DNA of 5,083 nt from Bacteroidota bacterium (GTDB lineage Bacteria > Bacteroidota > Bacteroidia > NS11-12g > UBA9320), in the NCBI GenBank assembly GCA_003485825.1, contig DNHN01000189.1, positions 1-5,083 on the forward strand, given 5' to 3'. Under the pieces are notes generated by a model. The model saw only the letters and a list, made by a program, of their open reading frames with translations. It was not told the origin of the DNA and did not search any database. Each line of letters starts with the position of its first letter. Within the stretch, counting starts at the first letter, position 1. The position numbers and the translations under genes were made by a program. Below, one piece after another: positions 1 through 5,083 of this stretch.

Positions 1-930
1 TTTAAAGTACTACTGGGACAGTACGGAAGCATCATAGGCCTCAAAACCTTAGTGACCGCTGGATTACTTATAGTCGGAGCATTACTACTGATAGAGAATA
101 GTATCACTATAGGACAGTTTGTGGCATCTGAAATAGTAATAATCCTCATTTTGAATTCATCTGAAAAGCTGATAATGAGCATGGAAGCTATCTACGATGT
201 ACTTACTTCTATAGAGAAAATGGGAAAAGTGACAGATATGGAAATAGAGCAGCCGATAAAAAATGCCCTAGCTTTAAACCCTAATGAGAAAATAGGTATA
301 GAACTTAAAAACCTGGATATTTTTGGTACACTGCAGAACAATAAGATAAATGAGGGTATTAATTTAATAATAAAAGCAGGAACTAATGTATGTCTTACTG
401 GTGATGCTGGAAGTGGTAAGACGAGTCTTATGAAGATATTGAGTACAAGCATAGATAATTATGAAGGCTCGATACTGTATAACGATATACCTATTCAGAA
501 TTTAGATCTAGAAGAATTGAGAAAAGATATAGGCTGTATCTTTGATGATCAGGAAATATTCTACGGTACGTTTATTGAAAATATATCTCTGGGAAGAGAC
601 GGTATAAGTGATGACGATGTCGTGAAGATAGCTCAGGAAGTAGGGCTGGATAAATTGATTCTTAGTTTTCCAAATGGATATAATCATTTTATTATGAATG
701 CAGATAGAGTATTCTCAGGAACTGACAGAGTCAGGTTACTTACCGCTAGGGCATTGATTTCTAATCCTAAGTTAGTGCTAGCAGAAGACCTGTTTACTGG
801 ACTAAAAGAGGAGTATAGCGAGCTTCTTTTATCACTGCTACTGCGAAGATGTTCGGATAAAACATTGGTGCTAGTGAGTAATAGCGAACGAGTGAAAAAA
901 GAGTGTGACCATATCATAGAAATGAAATAA
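1..930 (+). CDS. ABC exporter subunit with degenerate ATPase domain (5'-truncated)
   Basis: Inner-membrane ABC exporter subunit, probably the energising part of a type I secretion-like complex with the two genes downstream. The frame is open from base 1, so the gene starts outside the window; the GTG at 52 lies inside the membrane domain and is not a credible start. In window residues, about 13-32 and 37-52 are the last two membrane helices, followed by a linker and a nucleotide-binding domain from about 98. Walker A is GDAGSGKT (134-141) and the Q-loop glutamine is Q184, followed by the usual GTFIENI-like stretch. The rest deviates: the signature is FSGTD (238-242) instead of LSGGQ, Walker B plus catalytic residue reads LVLAED (E262, D263) instead of a D-E pair, the D-loop reads TGLK, and the switch histidine is asparagine (N294, in VSNS). 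Only three bases separate it from the adaptor gene. By family knowledge such a domain could be the degenerate half of a heterodimeric exporter, with the canonical half encoded upstream; that is inference. No peptidase domain can be assessed because the N-terminus is missing. Confidence 0.92.
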   Translation, partial: FKVLLGQYGSIIGLKTLVTAGLLIVGALLLIENSITIGQFVASEIVIILILNSSEKLIMSMEAIYDVLTSIEKMGKVTDMEIEQPIKNALALNPNEKIGIELKNLDIFGTLQNNKINEGINLIIKAGTNVCLTGDAGSGKTSLMKILSTSIDNYEGSILYNDIPIQNLDLEELRKDIGCIFDDQEIFYGTFIENISLGRDGISDDDVVKIAQEVGLDKLILSFPNGYNHFIMNADRVFSGTDRVRLLTARALISNPKLVLAEDLFTGLKEEYSELLLSLLLRRCSDKTLVLVSNSERVKKECDHIIEMK

Positions 931-933
931 CAG

Positions 934-2298
934 ATGCTAAATATTTCTAAAAATAGTGTAGACGGTTCCATTTGGAAAAAGAGTTACAGCTCCCTGGAGG
1001 CTGTGAAAAATAATCTCGCCCGTAGGATATTCTTAAAGTTGCTGCTTGGTCTATTCTTGCTGATAGTGGTGATACTGTTCTTGCCTTGGACACAGAATAT
1101 ACAGAGCAAAGGGTACGTGACAGCACTGCGTCCAGATGAGCGACCGCAAACGATTCAAAATACCATTCCGGGTAAGATCGAGCAATGGTATGTGCAGGAA
1201 GGTGACTTGGTGAAAAAAGGGGATACTATTCTATTCTTGACTGAAATAAAGATGGAGTATTTTGATCCGAGATTGATTGAGCGAACTAAAGAGCAAGTGC
1301 AAGCCAAAGCCAATGGCATAGACGCCTATGAAAATAAGCTCAAAGCTTTGGATAATCAGATTCACTCTCTCAATGATCTTCAGAAACTAAAAATCCGAAC
1401 GATAGATAATAAAGTGAAGCAGGCTAAACTAACCGTGTCTACGGATAGTGCTGGTTGGAAAGCCGCCGAAATAGATTACAAAACTGCGGAGACAAGGCTG
1501 AAAAGGCAGGAAGAAATGTACGAGCAAGGGCTGATTTCTCTTACGGAGCTAGAAACTCGCCGACTAAAACTTCAAGAGACCAAGGCGAAAGCCATTGAGA
1601 AGGAAAATAAGTATGGACTGAGTGTAAATAAATACATCAACACATTAATAGAACAAGATCAAGTAGTCAGTGAGTTTGCAGAAAAAATAAGTGATGTGAG
1701 GAGTAAGCGTAGCTCAGCAGGCAGCGAGTTATATGCAGGACTTGGAGAAATGTCCAAGATGAAAACACAATTGGCCAACTATGAGCTCAGGCAAGAATTT
1801 TACTATGTGATGTCTCCTAGAGATGGATACATCACACAAGCGCTGCAAGCGGGTATTGGTGAAAACATAAAAGAGAATACTCCGATTATAACCATCGTGC
1901 CAGAGACATGGAAAAAAGCGGTGGAAGTATGCATAGACCCTATAGATTTACCTTTGGTTAAACGAGGTAATGAGATGATGTTTCTTTTTGATGGCTGGCC
2001 TTCTATTGTGTTCTCAGGTTGGCCAGAGCTAAGTTATGGTACTTTCCCAGGCAAGGTGCAAGCGATAGACTATAACATTAGTAAAAACGGAAAGTATAGA
2101 GTGCTGGTAGAAGAAAGTACTTCCAAGCCCTGGCCAAATGAGGTGCGGATAGGATCAGGAGCTCGAGGAGTAGCCTTACTCAATAGGGTACCAATATGGT
2201 ACGAATTATGGAGGCAACTCAACGGATTTCCACCGGATTATTACCTAGGAGCCAATAAGAAAAAAGAGTATAATACTGATGAAAAGAGTAGTAAATAG
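934..2298 (+). CDS. HlyD-family periplasmic adaptor (membrane fusion protein)
   Basis: Periplasmic adaptor linking the ABC subunit to the outer-membrane channel. The 454-residue protein has a cytoplasmic N-terminal tail (1-30) and one membrane anchor (about 31-51, ending LFLPW). The first half of a lipoyl/barrel-sandwich domain follows (about 74-105, with GDLVKKGD at 90-97), then a long charged alpha-helical hairpin likely to be coiled coil (about 112-285). The second lipoyl half (about 291-322, SPRDGYI) leads into a beta-barrel region rich in tryptophan (about 328-420) and a tail with LNGFPPDYY (429-437). Domain order and length fit HlyD-type adaptors of type I secretion. The ATG at 934 is chosen because it follows the upstream stop by three bases and gives a normal N-terminus; there is no strong Shine-Dalgarno sequence, only an A-rich leader. 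The end overlaps the tolC-like gene by 20 bases, which suggests translational coupling in one operon. The transported substrate cannot be deduced. Confidence 0.93.
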   Translation: MLNISKNSVDGSIWKKSYSSLEAVKNNLARRIFLKLLLGLFLLIVVILFLPWTQNIQSKGYVTALRPDERPQTIQNTIPGKIEQWYVQEGDLVKKGDTILFLTEIKMEYFDPRLIERTKEQVQAKANGIDAYENKLKALDNQIHSLNDLQKLKIRTIDNKVKQAKLTVSTDSAGWKAAEIDYKTAETRLKRQEEMYEQGLISLTELETRRLKLQETKAKAIEKENKYGLSVNKYINTLIEQDQVVSEFAEKISDVRSKRSSAGSELYAGLGEMSKMKTQLANYELRQEFYYVMSPRDGYITQALQAGIGENIKENTPIITIVPETWKKAVEVCIDPIDLPLVKRGNEMMFLFDGWPSIVFSGWPELSYGTFPGKVQAIDYNISKNGKYRVLVEESTSKPWPNEVRIGSGARGVALLNRVPIWYELWRQLNGFPPDYYLGANKKKEYNTDEKSSK

Positions 2299-3667
2299 TA
2301 TTGTTATTTCTCTAATAAGTCTGAGCAGCCTTGCTCAATCGCCAGATACGTTTGTCTTTAATGAAGCAAGGTTTCTGAAGCAGGTATATGATTTTGCTCC
2401 AGCGGTAAGAAATAGCGGGCTAGAAGTAGATATTCAGAATCAAGAATGGCTCGAAGCTAAATCAGCATTCGAACCGAAACTAATCGGGGGGTATGACCGA
2501 AAAAACTTTGATAATAAGACCTACTATAATAAGCTAGACGCAGGAGTCAAAGTGACTACGCCATTAGGTGTGAAGGTGAGCGGAGGTTACGCCGATAATG
2601 ATGGAGTGTATCTAAACTCTGAAAGCAACGTGCCTGTGCAAGGACTTGTTTATGCAGGAATAGAGGTGCCCTTAGGAGCAGGGATGTTTACAGATGCTGA
2701 ACGTACTTTGGTAAAACAGCAGCGTTTAGAGAGAAATGCCGCAAGCTTACTAAACACTCTAGCGGTAAATGATCACCTGCTAGAGTCTGGAGAGGCCTAC
2801 TGGGACTGGTACGAAGGGGTTATGCTTCTTAACTTATCTCAAGAAGCTATTATCTTAGCTCAAAATAGACTCCGACTGGTTACGCGTAAGAATACCATAG
2901 GGGAAGCAGCAGACATAGACACTTTAGAAGCGTTTATTAATTTTCAGAATCGCCAAGCATTTTTATTAGAGTCTACGGTGAAATGGGAAAAGTACAGAAA
3001 CAAGGTGCAGAACTATATATGGATGCCCGAAATGACCAAAGAGCTACTCGCGCCAGAGGTAGATTTGGATTATACGGTGACGCTACCAGATTCATTTACA
3101 GAGCGAGAAATAACGCGTCTACATCCACTTATCAGCTTATTAGATACAGATTCGTTGATCAATAGAGCTTCTTTAGCTCTCGCACGCGAATTTTATAAGC
3201 CACAAGTAGATTTAGCTTTTAAGCTTCAGGAGGATGGAGGTACAGTAGGGAATTTTGATTACAATCCGCAACAAAATAATTATATCGGCCTAAATGTGTA
3301 TATGCCTCTTCTGCTCAGAAAACAGCGAGCTAAAGCTAACCAATCTCTTATAAAGGAAGAGATGATCGGGAACAAGAAGCAGGAAATGATTGTAAAAATA
3401 CTGAATGCTCAGCGGACCTTCCATAATAATACCTTAAACCTGAAGGAAACTATAGACCTGTGGAGTGTCGCATCGACCAATTATAAACGTATGCTCAATG
3501 CAGAGCAGACGAAGTTTACCTTAGGAGAGAGTTCTCTCTTTGTAGTGAATAGCCGTGAGTTGAAGTGGATTGCTGCACGAGAGAAGTATATTAAAAGCTA
3601 TGTAGAATACAGAAAGGCGATTCTGAGATATTACCATTCTTTAGGGGTGCTGCCAGAAATAATATAA
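2279..3667 (+). CDS. TolC-family outer-membrane efflux/secretion channel
   Basis: Outer-membrane factor that would form the trimeric exit duct of the exporter. The 462-residue protein begins MKRVVNSIVISLISLSSLAQ, a short signal peptide with probable signal peptidase I cleavage near residues 19-20; no lipobox cysteine is seen, so it is probably not a lipoprotein. The TolC layout of two structural repeats is visible. In the first, a helical segment at about 30-62 precedes beta-strand-like sequence (about 65-135, glycine- and aromatic-rich, ending in the PLGAGMF turn), then long helices (about 138-245). In the second, helices (about 275-305) precede strands (about 306-343, ending YMPLLL) and final helices (about 345-455). 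Its length is typical of the family. The start lies inside the end of the adaptor gene (20-base overlap, different frame) after a purine-rich run, AAGAAAAAAGAG, so translation is probably coupled. Position after ABC and HlyD genes argues for dedicated export rather than a general efflux role. Family assignment rests on layout and context more than on any single motif. Confidence 0.9.
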   Translation: MKRVVNSIVISLISLSSLAQSPDTFVFNEARFLKQVYDFAPAVRNSGLEVDIQNQEWLEAKSAFEPKLIGGYDRKNFDNKTYYNKLDAGVKVTTPLGVKVSGGYADNDGVYLNSESNVPVQGLVYAGIEVPLGAGMFTDAERTLVKQQRLERNAASLLNTLAVNDHLLESGEAYWDWYEGVMLLNLSQEAIILAQNRLRLVTRKNTIGEAADIDTLEAFINFQNRQAFLLESTVKWEKYRNKVQNYIWMPEMTKELLAPEVDLDYTVTLPDSFTEREITRLHPLISLLDTDSLINRASLALAREFYKPQVDLAFKLQEDGGTVGNFDYNPQQNNYIGLNVYMPLLLRKQRAKANQSLIKEEMIGNKKQEMIVKILNAQRTFHNNTLNLKETIDLWSVASTNYKRMLNAEQTKFTLGESSLFVVNSRELKWIAAREKYIKSYVEYRKAILRYYHSLGVLPEII

Positions 3668-3669
3668 TT

Positions 3670-3693
3670 GGCTTCCGTAGGCTATACGAGGCC
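3670..3693 (+). terminator. hairpin just after the tolC-like gene, possible terminator
   Basis: Two bases after the stop codon, 3670-3679 can pair with 3685-3693. This gives nine pairs (one G-T) with a single bulged C and a five-base loop, GGCTA. Its place at the end of the operon suits termination or protection of the mRNA 3' end. No T-tract follows (the next bases are TGAAATCTGA), so it is not a classical intrinsic terminator. Confidence 0.4.
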
Positions 3694-3738
3694 TGAAATC
3701 TGATGGTGGGTGATGTAAGATGTCTCTTATGAAACGAA

Positions 3739-3768
3739 TTGTATTCACTTTCCAAAGAATTAAATTTG
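3739..3768 (+). promoter_or_regulatory. Bacteroidota-type promoter P1 upstream of antiporter gene
   Basis: A TTG at 3739-3741 lies 19 bases before TAAATTTG at 3761-3768. This matches the Bacteroidota sigma-ABfr consensus (TTG at -33, TAnnTTTG at -7) in both boxes and spacing. Transcription would begin near 3772 and give a leader of about 138 bases before the antiporter start at 3910. No reading frame of useful length lies between, so the leader is either untranslated or a separate short RNA. The prediction rests on sequence match only. Confidence 0.55.
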
Positions 3769-3798
3769 TCCCTTTATAGTAATAACTTGCCTAAATAG

Positions 3799-3828
3799 GA
3801 AAGACATGGATATTCAATAAGGTCTTTC
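3799..3828 (+). other. stem-loop in the presumed antiporter leader
   Basis: GAAAGAC (3799-3805) is the exact inverse complement of GTCTTTC (3822-3828), giving a seven-pair stem with a 16-base loop. It lies in the stretch that P1 would transcribe ahead of the antiporter gene. It could be a leader structure, a protein-binding inverted repeat or chance. It does not resemble any riboswitch I can recognise, and no T-tract follows. Confidence 0.25.
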
Positions 3829-3875
3829 AGTTTCTAAGGAAGGTAAGCAATGTCAAATAATGGATAGATTTATCG

Positions 3876-3904
3876 TTAAAGATAGGCTACTCAGGTTAAA
3901 TTTG
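3876..3904 (+). promoter_or_regulatory. second Bacteroidota-type promoter P2, abutting the antiporter start
   Basis: TAAATTTG at 3897-3904 is an exact TAnnTTTG -7 box. The -33 position holds only an imperfect TTA (3876-3878), 18 bases upstream. The expected transcription start (about 3908-3911) coincides with the ATG at 3910, so this promoter would make a leaderless or nearly leaderless mRNA. The ten-base word TTAAATTTGT is shared with P1 (3760-3769 and 3896-3905). It could be a chance match in AT-rich DNA, or a genuine tandem promoter. Confidence 0.4.
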
Positions 3905-3909
3905 TAGCA

Positions 3910-5083
3910 ATGGATTATAACATCATTATTGTCTCTCTTTCTATATGCATTGTTCTCTCTTATTTTTTTAGTGAGATCTCCAAGCGCACTAATGTACCTT
4001 CAGTGCTAATGCTAATTGTAGCAGGAGTAGGACTGGGTCAGTTTCTGAACCTATATCCAGAGTATCAAGTAGACTTTTTCCCTTACCTTAAAATTTTAGG
4101 CACTGTCGGATTGATTATGATTGTACTCGAAGGAGCCTTGGATTTAGAGCTCTCTAAGGAGAAAAGAGGACTCATAGGTAAAGCTACCCTGATTGCAATA
4201 TTGGGCATAGTTGGAAGTATCCTTTGTATCGCACCTGTGTTGCATTATTTATTGGGTATGACGGTAAGTGCTTCCTTGCTCTATGCTACTCCATTAGCAG
4301 TAATAAGCAGTGCTATAGTTATACCGAGTATCGCTCACCTAAAGGAGTATGATAAAGAGCTGCTCATATATGAAAGTTGTATCTCAGATATACTTGGAAT
4401 TATGGTATTTAACCTTTTCGTAAGCATTCTTCAGAGCAATGAAGTCGGAAGTTCACTAGGGGAGTTTGGAGTAGAAGTATTTATTACTATCCTCGTATCT
4501 TTACTAGTAGGTGTGGGGCTGGTCCTTCTCTTTAAGTTTCTAAATGCCAAAGTAAAGTTGTTTTTCTTCATCTCTATTTTGATACTTATATATGCATTGG
4601 GTAAGATGATACACCTGAGTCCATTGGTACTCATCCTAACTTTTGGTTTGATTCTCAAAAATCATCATTTAGTCTTTATCGGACCGCTCAAAAATCTGAT
4701 GAGTCGGATGGAGTTTGTGAAAATGGAAAAGGATTTTCATATTATAAGTAGGGAAACCGCATTCGTACTGCGCACATTCTTCTTTATTGTATTTGGACTT
4801 ACGATTGATTTGAGCTCTTTGGTAAATCTGGAAGTGCTTATTATTAGCCTGATGGCATTTGTTGGTATATTGCTAGTGCGTATTCTTTTACTGAAGTGGA
4901 TTACTAAAGAAGCTTCGGCAGTAGTAGAGTATGTAGCTCCTAGAGGTTTGATTACTATTTTGCTTTTTTACAGTATCCCTAATGACCTAATATCACAGGT
5001 GTTTCAACCTGGGATTATACTGTGGGTAGTCATTATCACGAGTATATACATGTCCTATGGTCTAATACGATCAGGTAATCAAA
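3910..5083 (+). CDS. cation:proton antiporter, CPA1/NhaP type (3'-truncated)
   Basis: Inner-membrane antiporter, most likely exchanging Na+ (or K+/Li+) for protons in pH and salt homeostasis. The frame from ATG 3910 stays open to the window edge for 391 codons. An in-frame TAG at 3883 and the lack of any other start codon between them fix this start. About 13 hydrophobic segments are visible (roughly 4-21, 29-44, 61-78, 90-113, 119-141, 152-174, 187-208, 216-232, 235-250, 284-301, 306-328, 343-358, 368-388), close to the 13 expected for NhaP-type proteins, so only a short tail or an extra cytosolic domain should be missing. The ion-site helix reads ESCISD (E155, S156, S159, D160), matching the CPA1 ESxxND motif with Asn replaced by Ser. 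T127-P128 fits the unwound core helix, and P344-R345-G346 matches the conserved arginine of a late helix. The GLTIDLSSL stretch (296-304) is also typical. There is no Shine-Dalgarno sequence. It follows a 242-base gap with its own promoters and is probably independent of the export operon. Ion specificity cannot be read from the sequence. Confidence 0.9.
   Translation, partial: MDYNIIIVSLSICIVLSYFFSEISKRTNVPSVLMLIVAGVGLGQFLNLYPEYQVDFFPYLKILGTVGLIMIVLEGALDLELSKEKRGLIGKATLIAILGIVGSILCIAPVLHYLLGMTVSASLLYATPLAVISSAIVIPSIAHLKEYDKELLIYESCISDILGIMVFNLFVSILQSNEVGSSLGEFGVEVFITILVSLLVGVGLVLLFKFLNAKVKLFFFISILILIYALGKMIHLSPLVLILTFGLILKNHHLVFIGPLKNLMSRMEFVKMEKDFHIISRETAFVLRTFFFIVFGLTIDLSSLVNLEVLIISLMAFVGILLVRILLLKWITKEASAVVEYVAPRGLITILLFYSIPNDLISQVFQPGIILWVVIITSIYMSYGLIRSGNQ

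Noticed and set aside
52..54. GTG as the start of the ABC subunit
   Set aside because: The frame is open to base 1 and the GTG falls inside a membrane helix of the exporter fold; the true start is upstream of the window.
192..452. 86-codon reverse-strand reading frame inside the ABC gene
   Set aside because: It is antisense to a well-supported domain that includes Walker A, has no neighbour or start-signal support, and its composition reads as a shadow.
684..971. 95-codon reverse-strand reading frame across the ABC/HlyD junction
   Set aside because: It overlaps the signature and Walker B coding region antisense and resembles no known protein; a shadow frame.
2347..2354. TACGTTTG, a further TAnnTTTG match
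   Set aside because: It lies within the early tolC-like coding region and has no TTG at suitable spacing (the nearest is 13 bases upstream); probably chance.
2983..3165. 60-codon + strand frame inside the tolC-like gene
   Set aside because: It is an out-of-frame shadow rich in Arg and Ala with no domain, within a continuous TolC-family frame.
3720..3779. 19-codon ORF starting MSLMKRIVF in the intergenic region
   Set aside because: It is very short, has no ribosome-binding signal, and overlaps the predicted P1 promoter boxes; no support as a gene.
3772..3909. Cation-sensing riboswitch (Na+ or Li+ type) ahead of the antiporter
   Set aside because: Only one simple stem is visible and I recognise no conserved riboswitch core; a covariance-model search would be needed to support it.
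4431..4658. 75-codon reverse-strand frame inside the antiporter gene
   Set aside because: It is antisense to transmembrane helices of the antiporter, which has clear family motifs in its own frame.

Overview
The window is AT-rich DNA from what is probably a member of the Bacteroidota. Three things suggest this. The intergenic region carries two exact TAnnTTTG (-7) promoter boxes, one with a well-spaced TTG upstream. The gene starts lack clear Shine-Dalgarno sequences and have A-rich leaders instead. The HlyD-type protein also has the tryptophan-rich late region and the LNGFPPDYY-like tail that I associate with Bacteroidota adaptors. A genus cannot be named from this sequence. All supported genes lie on the + strand.

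Positions 1-3667 hold an export operon with no room for internal promoters. First comes the 3' part of an ABC exporter subunit (membrane helices plus nucleotide-binding domain, 5' end outside the window). Three bases later comes a HlyD/periplasmic adaptor protein, and then a TolC-family outer-membrane channel whose start overlaps the adaptor gene by 20 bases. Together they look like a complete tripartite type I secretion or export machine: inner-membrane ATPase, periplasm-spanning adaptor and outer-membrane duct. The substrate is not visible. The ABC subunit is the most unusual part. Its Walker A and Q-loop are intact, but the signature, Walker B/catalytic glutamate, D-loop and switch histidine all deviate from consensus.

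Positions 3668-3909 are non-coding. They hold a hairpin just after the tolC-like gene (a possible terminator without a T-tract), a good Bacteroidota-type promoter (TTG-N19-TAAATTTG), a second hairpin in the presumed leader, and a second TAAATTTG box only five bases before the next start codon. That second box would give a leaderless or nearly leaderless mRNA.

Positions 3910-5083 encode a membrane cation:proton antiporter of the CPA1/NhaP type, open at the right edge. It has about 13 hydrophobic segments and recognisable ion-site motifs (ESCISD and PRG). It is probably a separate transcription unit, unrelated in function to the export operon.

I see no RNA genes, CRISPR arrays, insertion sequences or other mobile-element signatures. 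Nothing here amounts to a clearly new system; the points most worth following up are the degenerate ABC ATPase and the dual promoter arrangement of the antiporter.
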